Shown: positions 26,679 to 34,305 of the stretch, piece after piece
How positions within the stretch are numbered: the stretch's first letter is position 1
Layout of the letters: each line of letters starts with the position of its first letter
NCBI GenBank assembly: GCA_964463965.1
Contig: CAYXED010000004.1
Location: 124,001 to 188,000 of the forward strand
Reading direction: 5' to 3'
Source of the DNA: UBA2166 sp964463965
GTDB lineage: Bacteria; Nitrospirota; Nitrospiria; Nitrospirales; UBA2166
Length of the DNA stretch: 64,000 nt
Program-made: the position numbers and the translations under genes
Notes under the pieces: model-generated
The model's database searches: none
The model's input: only the letters and a program-made list of their open reading frames with translations
What the model was told of the DNA's origin: nothing

Positions 26679-28445
26679 GTGATAGCACAAAATAGCGTTA
26701 TGTGCAGACTTTTACTCTCCGCTGCCGTATTGAGCTTTTTATTGGTGGCGGGTTGTATTGAGGGTGAGCAAGGCCCAGCAGGCCCAGCAGGAGCCACAGG
26801 AGCCACAGGAGCTACTGGCGTTGGGCTTCCAGGCCCAGCAGGATCCCCTGGAACACCAGGAATTCAGGGCCCAGCAGGCGCTGCGGGCGCTGCGGGCAGC
26901 ACAGGCGCTGCGGCACCGCTTGCAGCGGGTACAGCGGCAATCTCAGGAAAGCTTATGAAGGGGCCGATCTCAGGGGCAACGGTAACTGTAAAGGGTTCTG
27001 GAGCTGGTTGTACAACTCTCGCGAGTACTCAAAGTGGGGCCCCGCTCACATGTAATATTGCTGTAGGAAACCTTGCGTCGACTGCGGTGAGTTTGGCAGA
27101 TGGTACTTACACCGCTACCATCAATTCCTCGTACACTGGTCCTATCATTGTTGAGGCGGTTGGTGGAACATATGTTAACGAAGTTGATGGTACTACTGAG
27201 ACTGGGCCGGGGGCCACAACCCCGTTGCGTGCAGTGGTTGCCACTGCTCCTACGGTGGGAACGACCGCTACAGTGAATCTTACACCGTTGACCACTATGG
27301 CGGCAGGCAGAATTTTCTCCCAGACCGGTGTCTTGGCTATTCCAGCTACCACTATCACGTCTGCGACCACTCTGGTGCAGAGCATGTACGGTATTACTAA
27401 TATTAATGCAGAACCGATTGACGTGAATGCAGCTCTTCCGGCTGGCTCAACTGTGCAGACGCAGCAGTATGGGCTTCTTACCGCAGCGTTTTCTCAACAG
27501 GCTGCCACGTTAGCGATTGCAAACCCGCTTGATTTCCTGAATGCCGTTGTGAATGACTTTAATGACGGTGTCCTGGATGGAAAAGTTGCGGCGTCAACAG
27601 CCATTATCCCGCTAGGAGCGACGGCGGCTTTATTGTCCACTGCAGCAGCAAATGATCTCTCGACAGCTATGACCAATTTCACAGTGGCCAGTGCAGCGAG
27701 AAATCTTGCTGGCGTGGCCGTGGATACAACTGTAGCAGCCACAGTAAATGCTGCGGATGAGACTTCGATAGCAAACAGTAAGTTGACCTTTACAACGGTT
27801 GCCAATGGAATCACCTTGACAGATGCCGTCAATAGTCGTGCACAGTTGATCAGCACTGTCACCGGTACGACAGCCAACGCAGCAGCGGTTGCTACTATGA
27901 CGGCAGCTAGTGTCAAAGTCGTTGTTCCGTTTGCCGTTGTTGAGGGTTCGGTTGCGACGACAGTTCCGTTTAGCGTGACGATTTGTCCGACTGCAGCGCT
28001 CAATTCTGTGACGTGTAGTACGACTGATAAGCGTAAAATGACGGTGACGTTGAGTAAATTGACGCTTACCCCATCAGGTAATTCGGTGATTGCATCGATT
28101 CCAACTGATTCGACTGTAAACTACTCGGGAGCTACAGATACCAATGGAACGGCGGTGGCAGCGCTTGCGACAGCACTCGTTCCTACGACGATTTTCACGA
28201 CGTCGACCACATTGCCAAATCAACTGACCTTTGATCCTAATGCGCTCAAAACGCAATTGGCTGCAACGTCTGTGGCTGCGTTTGACGCCGTGGTCACAAC
28301 CGGAAACTGGACCTACTCGGTTGCGCCGGGAGTAACGACGTATTATAGGACTCCAGGTGTGGCGCTAACTTGCACAGCAGCGGATGTTACTGCTGCAGCT
28401 TGTAAGCAGACTACGCTTATTCAAGGACCTGTAAACACGAGTTAA
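26679..28445 (+). CDS. Collagen-like lipoprotein A
   Basis: 588 residues from a GTG with GAAGGAGG seven bases before it. A lipobox signal peptide ends LLVAGC. From about residue 31 to 76 there is a collagen-like run of G-X-Y triplets rich in GPA, GAT and GAA. After a short linker comes ISGKLMKGPISGATV and a long Thr/Ala/Val-rich exported region with GTYVNEVDGTTETGPG and YGLLTAAFSQ. Near the end, LTFDPNALKTQL and FDAVVTTGNWTYSVAPG occur. These motifs recur in the lipoprotein at 34306, so the two are paralogues. It is probably anchored in the outer membrane and exposed or periplasmic; no enzymatic motif is seen. A strong terminator follows. Confidence 0.87.
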   Translation: MIAQNSVMCRLLLSAAVLSFLLVAGCIEGEQGPAGPAGATGATGATGVGLPGPAGSPGTPGIQGPAGAAGAAGSTGAAAPLAAGTAAISGKLMKGPISGATVTVKGSGAGCTTLASTQSGAPLTCNIAVGNLASTAVSLADGTYTATINSSYTGPIIVEAVGGTYVNEVDGTTETGPGATTPLRAVVATAPTVGTTATVNLTPLTTMAAGRIFSQTGVLAIPATTITSATTLVQSMYGITNINAEPIDVNAALPAGSTVQTQQYGLLTAAFSQQAATLAIANPLDFLNAVVNDFNDGVLDGKVAASTAIIPLGATAALLSTAAANDLSTAMTNFTVASAARNLAGVAVDTTVAATVNAADETSIANSKLTFTTVANGITLTDAVNSRAQLISTVTGTTANAAAVATMTAASVKVVVPFAVVEGSVATTVPFSVTICPTAALNSVTCSTTDKRKMTVTLSKLTLTPSGNSVIASIPTDSTVNYSGATDTNGTAVAALATALVPTTIFTTSTTLPNQLTFDPNALKTQLAATSVAAFDAVVTTGNWTYSVAPGVTTYYRTPGVALTCTAADVTAAACKQTTLIQGPVNTS

Positions 28446-28491
28446 TATAAGGTTCTATTGACAGCCCGGGTATTGGGCGAGACTTATCAAT

Positions 28492-28532
28492 CGAGGGGCT
28501 CACTCTTTTATGGAGTGAGCCCCTCGTTGTTT
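28492..28532 (+). terminator. Strong rho-independent terminator
   Basis: CGAGGGGCTCACTC (28492-28505) pairs perfectly with GAGTGAGCCCCTCG (28513-28526) around a 7-base loop, followed by TTGTTT. It closes the collagen-like lipoprotein A transcript. Confidence 0.93.
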
Positions 28533-28577
28533 ATCACCAGTTGACAGACAGAATAGAGTTGCGTATGAGAAGTCGTT

Positions 28578-30317
28578 ATGAGTACTAGATTGAAAATTAT
28601 GTTAACTGGCCTGCTTGTGCTCCTGACCGTTACTCCTGGAGTGACATGGGCAGGAAAGATAAAAGTTGTGCCACTACAAAACCCCAACCCTCAGATAATC
28701 TCTTGGTTTGGTTGGTCAGTCCAATCTGTTGGTGACTTGAATGGTGACGCAGTCCCTGATTTGGCGGTGAGCGCACCTCAGCAGTCGGTGAGCGGCATTG
28801 CTCAGCAAGGGACGGTACGCATTTTTTCAGGAGCCGATAGAACCTTTCTTTTTACGTTAGATAGCCCCGTATCTGGGTTTGGCGCGATCTTTGGAGAAGC
28901 AATACGCGCAGTGGGTGATGTAAATGGTGATGGACGCCCTGATATTCTGGTCGGTGCACGTCTTCAGAGTATTGATGGAAATGATGGGCAAGGTCAGGCG
29001 TATGTGTTTTCTGGTATGGATGGGAGCTGGTTAGGAGTGACATTAAAGGCCCCTATTCCTCAGGGAGGGGCATTTTTTGGAGCGGCATTAGCAACAATCA
29101 ATGATCAAAATCAAGATGGAAAGCGGGATGTTATCGTTGGTGCTCCTCAGCAGTCATTTGGGGACAATCAAAGTGAAGGTGCGGTGTTTGTGATGTCACC
29201 GGTAAATGGGCAATTGCTTTCGATTCTCTTGCATCCTAACCCTCAAACTAGGGCCTCATTTGGCTTTGCCGTCGAATCACTTGGTGACGTTAATGGGGAC
29301 GCGGTAACAGACTTTGCTGTTTCAGCCCCTTTCCAAATAGTGGAGGGACGTCCTTCTCAGGGACAGGTATACGTGTTCTCAGGTGCGAACAGGCAACGGT
29401 TGTACACGCTTAATACTCCAGAACCAATCCCAAGTGCGCGTTTTGGCTTTGCCGTCGCTGCAATGGGAGATGTGAATAACGATGGTATTGGCGATATTCT
29501 TGTTGGAGCCCCTACGGCCGATCTTCCATCCATTCGCAACGCTGGACGAGCGTTTATCTCTTCGGGTGCAGATGGGACAGTTTTGCACGTCCTTAATGAT
29601 CCATCTCCAGTAGAAAATGGGATGTTCGGGGCAGCACTTGCCTCGCCAGGTGATTTTGATGGGGATGGGGTTACAGATGTTGCGATTGGCGCTCCAGCGC
29701 CGGTAAGCAGTAGTCAGGGAGTATTTAGCACTGGGGAGGTGTTGCTGTTTAGCGGAGCCACGGGCAACCATTTGCTGACCGTGAATGATCCTTCGCCTGA
29801 ATCGGGATCGACCTTTGGTTTTTCGATAGTAGGAGCGGGAGACGTTGATAAGGATGGAGTCTCCGACTTGTTAATTGGGGCGCCATTTCATGACGTTACT
29901 GTTGATGGCACGGTGGTAGAATCGGTAGGCAATGCCTTTGTTTTTAGGAAACTGTCACCCGACCTCAAAGGGAAAATTATTGAAGTCGTGAATACGACAG
30001 ATGTATCTGGGCAAGATCGTTTATTCTTCACGGTGGAAGTGAAAAATAAAGGGACAGTCAAAACGACTGTGCCATTTAGGATCAAAGCTCATATTTCAAA
30101 TGACTCTGTTTACGATGGTGGAAAGATTGACCCAAAGCTCGAAAAATGGAAAATATCGCAACCATTGCTCCCCGGAGAAAAAGTGGTTCTTGATGGGGCG
30201 GTAGCATTTGATGAATCTGTAGCTGGAAAGTTTTTTATTTTGAGGGTAGATCCTAGTAAAAAAATCAAGGAAGGTAAGGAGAAGAACAACACAAAGAGTA
30301 TCAGAATCGTCCGCTGA
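28578..30317 (+). CDS. Secreted FG-GAP (integrin-alpha-like) seven-blade propeller with CARDB-like domain
   Basis: 579 residues: signal peptide ending near TPGVTWA, then seven FG-GAP repeats. Each has an F-G-x-x-x start, a G-D-x-[ND]-x-D-G-x-x-D calcium loop (for example GDVNGDGRPDILVGA, GDVNNDGIGDILVGA) and an h-h-V-[GS]-A-P end. Seven blades complete a beta-propeller as in integrin alpha chains. From about residue 455 a single CARDB-like beta-sandwich follows (VEVKNKGTVKTTVPFRI..KISQPLLPGEKVVLDG..NNTKSIRIV). An extracellular Ca2+-binding adhesion or scaffold role is inferred. It lies after the terminator of lipoprotein A and converges on the glycosyltransferase. Confidence 0.9.
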   Translation: MSTRLKIMLTGLLVLLTVTPGVTWAGKIKVVPLQNPNPQIISWFGWSVQSVGDLNGDAVPDLAVSAPQQSVSGIAQQGTVRIFSGADRTFLFTLDSPVSGFGAIFGEAIRAVGDVNGDGRPDILVGARLQSIDGNDGQGQAYVFSGMDGSWLGVTLKAPIPQGGAFFGAALATINDQNQDGKRDVIVGAPQQSFGDNQSEGAVFVMSPVNGQLLSILLHPNPQTRASFGFAVESLGDVNGDAVTDFAVSAPFQIVEGRPSQGQVYVFSGANRQRLYTLNTPEPIPSARFGFAVAAMGDVNNDGIGDILVGAPTADLPSIRNAGRAFISSGADGTVLHVLNDPSPVENGMFGAALASPGDFDGDGVTDVAIGAPAPVSSSQGVFSTGEVLLFSGATGNHLLTVNDPSPESGSTFGFSIVGAGDVDKDGVSDLLIGAPFHDVTVDGTVVESVGNAFVFRKLSPDLKGKIIEVVNTTDVSGQDRLFFTVEVKNKGTVKTTVPFRIKAHISNDSVYDGGKIDPKLEKWKISQPLLPGEKVVLDGAVAFDESVAGKFFILRVDPSKKIKEGKEKNNTKSIRIVR

Positions 30318-30342
30318 GTACCGAAGCGGTTATATTGGCCAC

Positions 30343-31419
30343 CTACCTGTCTTTGGTATTGCCAATCACGCTACCGTGAGTTTGCTCGCCGCGGGATAAT
30401 TTTTGTCTGACAGCCGCGCTTTTCAAATAGTATAGTATATTTTCTTGGTTCATGAGGACGCGGAGTAATGTGTCGCCTAAAAATCCTGTGATGAGAGTTG
30501 ATACACCGAGCAACGTAAATGACCCTCCGACAAAGCCTGCCCAAATGTGAGGGGAAAATGCTTGTGTTTCGATGTAATGGATTCCGAGAAAACCAAGAAA
30601 GCCCAATCCTGTTGCGAGAAAGAGAAAGCTCACTGCAACAAAAAATCTTAGCGGGTGGTAAGCAATAAACGCACGAATCATGATTTGCAATGTTTGCACG
30701 GCGTATCTTGTAATGCTCGATGTCATTCTTGATGTACCGTGCTCACGGGTTCCTTTCACGCGGACTGGCACTTCAATAATTGCTAATCGCTTTACGACGA
30801 GATCAAGAAAAGTTTCCTGCGTATAGGTAAAGCGGCCAAACAGGGTCATGCGGAGCATCGCTTCTCGTGAGAATGCTCGAAAGCCACAGGAAACGTCATG
30901 AAAAGATTTGCCAGTTAACAGCCTAACTGTTAGTGCGAGCCCACGGTTTCCCCAATATTTAATCAATGGCATTTTTGGCACAAGTTCCGGATTGATAAAA
31001 CGTGACGCTGTGGCCATGTGAGCGCTGCTTTTCACAATAGGGGCCACAAGAGTGGGGATGTCTGTTGGATCAAACTGACCATCTCCATCTATGTGGATCA
31101 GGACGTCGATTCCACGTATCAGCGCAACGCTAACTGCTTCACGAAATGTTATGCCGAGACCAAGGTTAGTGGTGTGGCTGATCACTTCAGCTCCAGCTGC
31201 ACGTGCTCGATTGACGGTTTCATCAGATGACCCGTCATCAATGACAAGTACTTGTATGCTGCTGATTCCTGGAATATTTTTTGGAATGTTTTTAATCACC
31301 CTACCAACAGTCTGTTCTTCGTTTAGGCAAGGAATGACGACGAGTGCTGATTTGTAGTATTGATCATGGAGTGATGGTGAAGCTATATTTTCCGTGAATT
31401 GTTCGGATTGGAGTGACAT
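30343..31419 (-). CDS. DPM1-type family 2 glycosyltransferase with C-terminal membrane helices
   Basis: 358 residues. GT-A fold: VVIPCLNEEQTVGRVI (about 31-46), VIDDGSSDETVNRARAAG, and the metal-binding HIDGDGQFDPTDIP (about 108-121). GFRAFSREAM and FTYTQETFLDLVVK follow, as in polyprenyl-phosphate mannose/glucose synthases. Two hydrophobic helices near the C-terminus (about 243-310) tie it to the membrane. Such enzymes load a hexose from a nucleotide sugar onto undecaprenyl phosphate. It is divergent from the TMTC-like gene at 31681, which could use that lipid-linked sugar. It sits amid four exported proteins. Confidence 0.9.
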   Translation of the reverse strand: MSLQSEQFTENIASPSLHDQYYKSALVVIPCLNEEQTVGRVIKNIPKNIPGISSIQVLVIDDGSSDETVNRARAAGAEVISHTTNLGLGITFREAVSVALIRGIDVLIHIDGDGQFDPTDIPTLVAPIVKSSAHMATASRFINPELVPKMPLIKYWGNRGLALTVRLLTGKSFHDVSCGFRAFSREAMLRMTLFGRFTYTQETFLDLVVKRLAIIEVPVRVKGTREHGTSRMTSSITRYAVQTLQIMIRAFIAYHPLRFFVAVSFLFLATGLGFLGFLGIHYIETQAFSPHIWAGFVGGSFTLLGVSTLITGFLGDTLLRVLMNQENILYYLKSAAVRQKLSRGEQTHGSVIGNTKDR

Positions 31420-31680
31420 TTTACTGTTCGCGGTGTGGAGAGACCTAACGCCTTAAGTGATACTTGTTTTGAGTTAGTCTGGCTTGACCATTGTGAATAC
31501 CAAGTATAGTGATCATACCTCACGTGTTGTCGTAATGACAGCATATTTTGCTAAACAGGAAACAGGAAGCAAGAAAAAGAGGGACGAGGTTTCTAAAAAC
31601 TCATTACGGATGCTGTGGGAAGTTTCCCGTACATGTGAGGATGTTTTTGGTATGAGTTGTCAAAAAGGGTGTAGCTTCTG

Positions 31681-33837
31681 ATGAGTGTTTCTTTCCTCTA
31701 TTGGGCTAGGCCGCTTTCATTGCTTGTGTTTGTGGGGGCAATATATTGGAGCTCACTTAACGGTCCTTTTGTTTTTGACGATTGGCATGTCATTGCTGAA
31801 AATCCATCGATTCGACAACTGAACAACATTCCGCTTTTCTTCGTTGATCAAACTCATTTCTCGATATTAAGTGGCAATCAAGGATATCGCCCGATCTTTT
31901 TAACATCGATGGCCTTGTGTTGGTGGGCTGGTGGTGGTGCGCCCTTGCCTTTTCACCTACTTAGCATGGTGCTTCACGCCAGTAATGCATTTTTACTGAT
32001 ACTGATTTGTTGTGTGGCATTCACAAAATCCAGTGATCCTAAAGGAGGACTATCCAGCTCCTCTGTAGAGTGGGGAGCGTGGTTATCGGGGGCTCTATTT
32101 GCGCTCCATCCGCTCGCTACAGAGTCAATCAATTACGCCAGTTCTCAATCGGTACCTCTCGCAAGTGCATTTTTTCTCATAAGTCTCTACCTGTTTATGG
32201 CAGTCTATAGCGGGGCGGAATCCTTTTCTAGGAGGGCAAAATGGGTGTATCTTTGCGTATGCTACGTGTCCTATGGGCTTGCGCTACTTAGTAAGCCGAT
32301 AGCTATTTCTCTTCCAGTAATCGTCTTACTTTGGGAGTTTTTGGGGCATTACGTACATGAAAGTATCCAGAAGGCGTGGAAGCAATGGTGGAAAGCACAT
32401 TGGAAGAGATTTGTCCCATATGTGGTTATTTCAATGGCATACTTATGGGTGCGGTCTGCCGTGGTGTTGGGGCCGTTTGGCGGCCCAGAGTTTATAAGGC
32501 CAATTTTTGATCACTACCTGACTCAGACCAAAGCACTAGTTTTTTACTACCTCAAGCTCTCACTCTTGCTAGGAAAGCAAAACGTCGATGTGGTGTATTC
32601 GATTTCGAACTCCCTATTTGATCTACAAGTTATCGCCGCACTTGTTTTTCTGTGCGGAATCATTTGGACTTTAGTTTTGTTTAGGCATCAACGTAATGTT
32701 GTTTTCTGGTCGCTGTGGTTTCCTGTCTGTCTTTTTCTCACTACTTATGGGGTAGTTCTTCGCCAAGTTGTAAATGAGCATCGGGTATATCTGTCTCTTG
32801 CCGGACTGTGTGCCTTGTTTGGATTTCTTGCCGTCAAGGGTTGGGAGCAATTGCAATCTAGTGGTGTTGTATTTGGGCAGCGTAAAGTTTTGTCGTATGC
32901 AGCTTCTTTTGGAGTTGTGATTGGTCTTATGGGGATGGCTTACCATGCCAGTGCACGAAGCAATGTATGGGAATCACGATTAACGTTGTGGGGAGACGCA
33001 GCACGCAATGGGGGTACATGGCGAGCGCACATGAACTATGGGATTCAATTGCGAGGAATGGGGCGCTTACAGGAGTCGGCAGAGTGGCTTGAAAGGGCTG
33101 TGGAAAATGGACCTTACGCTTTTGCACACATTAATTTGGGATTAACGTATTTTGAGTTGGGGGAAACCGATGAAGCTTTGGGACATTTGTATAGTGCAAC
33201 TATGGGGTGGCCGATGGCTCCAGAGCCATGGTTTTATCTTGGGTACGTTCAGAATAAAATTGGGGATTATGTGCGAGCTGAATTGAACTACCTTCGCGCA
33301 CTTAAGCTGAGGCCACGATATCTTACAGCGCTACGAGAATTGGCAGACTTTTATGCTGCACAAAAACTTCAGGAGGATGAAAGGATCGTGTTGCAGTACA
33401 TTCTTGCGCTTGATTCGACTCAGTTATGGGCTAGGAGTCGTATCGGTGAGTTTGAAAATTTTCAGTCATCTCTGGATTCTACGGCATCTGCCCGTCTATT
33501 TACGCAAGCGTTGTTGTTGCAGCATTTGGGTAGTTCAGATTTAGCAATCCAACGATATGAGAGACTTTTGTTACATGAACCAGGTCATAGGCAGGGAACG
33601 TTTAATCTTGCCTATGCGTATATGTTGCAGGGTGGTTCTGGTTCCCTGATTAAAAGTGCTGGATTGTTTAAGAAAGTGCTAGAAATTGAACCGTTGTATG
33701 TGGAAGCGCTCCACCATCTGGCAACAGTATTATGGAAGGTAGGAGAAAAAGAAGAAGCAATAGTGTACGATATGAAGTACTTGGAAAAGGGCCAGCATGT
33801 TGACTTGAGGAAGCTTTCAAAAACTCGCCTTCAGTAG
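31681..33837 (+). CDS. TMTC-like multi-pass glycosyltransferase-type protein with C-terminal TPRs
   Basis: 718 residues. The N-terminal two thirds have about ten to twelve helices. FVFDDWHVIAENPSI and QGYRPIFLTSMALCWW match the acidic first loop and following helices of the TMTC/PMT-like GT-C fold, and ALFALHPLATESINYASSQS is another conserved segment. From about residue 440 there are TPR units (AHINLGLTYFELGETDEALGHLY, PWFYLGYVQNKIGDYVRAELNYLRALKL, TFNLAYAYMLQGG). This architecture is found in eukaryotic TMTC O-mannosyltransferases and many bacterial proteins of unknown substrate. The ATG overlaps an upstream TGA as TGATG; the upstream frame is not convincing. Its use of a lipid-linked sugar from the GT2 next door is inferred. 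Confidence 0.84.
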   Translation: MSVSFLYWARPLSLLVFVGAIYWSSLNGPFVFDDWHVIAENPSIRQLNNIPLFFVDQTHFSILSGNQGYRPIFLTSMALCWWAGGGAPLPFHLLSMVLHASNAFLLILICCVAFTKSSDPKGGLSSSSVEWGAWLSGALFALHPLATESINYASSQSVPLASAFFLISLYLFMAVYSGAESFSRRAKWVYLCVCYVSYGLALLSKPIAISLPVIVLLWEFLGHYVHESIQKAWKQWWKAHWKRFVPYVVISMAYLWVRSAVVLGPFGGPEFIRPIFDHYLTQTKALVFYYLKLSLLLGKQNVDVVYSISNSLFDLQVIAALVFLCGIIWTLVLFRHQRNVVFWSLWFPVCLFLTTYGVVLRQVVNEHRVYLSLAGLCALFGFLAVKGWEQLQSSGVVFGQRKVLSYAASFGVVIGLMGMAYHASARSNVWESRLTLWGDAARNGGTWRAHMNYGIQLRGMGRLQESAEWLERAVENGPYAFAHINLGLTYFELGETDEALGHLYSATMGWPMAPEPWFYLGYVQNKIGDYVRAELNYLRALKLRPRYLTALRELADFYAAQKLQEDERIVLQYILALDSTQLWARSRIGEFENFQSSLDSTASARLFTQALLLQHLGSSDLAIQRYERLLLHEPGHRQGTFNLAYAYMLQGGSGSLIKSAGLFKKVLEIEPLYVEALHHLATVLWKVGEKEEAIVYDMKYLEKGQHVDLRKLSKTRLQ

Positions 33838-34012
33838 CTGTAGGGGCGCGATTTGTTTTGTTGTTAACGTTAGGTACTTCAAGAGATTGTTGATTTTATG
33901 TGGTGCATTGCATATGAGGTTTGGAGTGGTTTTGTTTTTTGGGGAGACTAGTGGGGTTTTGTCAGAATCTTTGAGAAGCTAAAATGCGATCTTGTGGGAG
34001 GTTGGGGAAAAA

Positions 34013-34150
34013 ATGGAACATGAAAGAAAAACCAAAATTTTCCTTGACATGGGGCGTATCGATATAGATAATGCGCTAGCCGTCGAGGCGGGTGGCGTGC
34101 GCGATTTGCATCCACGGGCAATTTTTTTCTTGACAGTGGATGATGCTTAA
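34013..34150 (+). CDS. Possible 45-residue small protein
   Basis: ATG at 34013 with GGGAGG and TTGGGG shortly before it opens a 45-codon frame ending in TAA at 34150; the translation begins MEHERKTKIFLDMGRIDID. No homology is recognised. It overlaps the strongest promoter-like sequence of the region, so at most one of the two readings is likely to hold. Confidence 0.22.
   Translation: MEHERKTKIFLDMGRIDIDNALAVEAGGVRDLHPRAIFFLTVDDA
34044..34072 (+). promoter_or_regulatory. Sigma70-like promoter of collagen-like lipoprotein B
   Basis: TTGACA (34044-34049), a 17-base spacer and GATAAT (34067-34072). The -35 is perfect and the -10 has five of six consensus bases. It is the best match in the gap and would give a leader of about 225 bases. 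Confidence 0.6.
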
Positions 34151-34305
34151 CTCAAAATGCGTTCGTCATTTCCTTCGGGCGGCTTGTGCTATGGAAATGA
34201 GTGGCCTTAGAAAATGAACGGGGGGGAAATGGGAAAGGAACATGAGGTTCAACCATGTTGTTAGGTAACAGAGAATGGAATCATCAAATAAGGAGGATTG
34301 AACCA

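Larger units (their letters stand above)
33838..34305 (+). other. Region before the second collagen-like lipoprotein
   Basis: 468 bases without a firm gene. It holds a good promoter (34044-34072), a second TTGACA near 34132, and an overlapping 45-codon frame (34013-34150) with GGGAGG upstream. The 34070-34140 part is more GC-rich than its surroundings. Whether it encodes a peptide or is simply a leader is unclear. Confidence 0.5.

Noticed and set aside
27107..28003. Long minus-strand frames rich in Val and Ala under collagen-like lipoprotein A
   Set aside because: Biased antisense of Thr/Ala codons; the plus-strand gene has lipobox, ribosome binding site and terminator.
31484..31681. 65-residue frame ending at the start of the TMTC-like gene
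   Set aside because: Overlap of TGATG is suggestive but the sequence is not conserved-looking, has no ribosome binding site and no recognisable fold. Left out.
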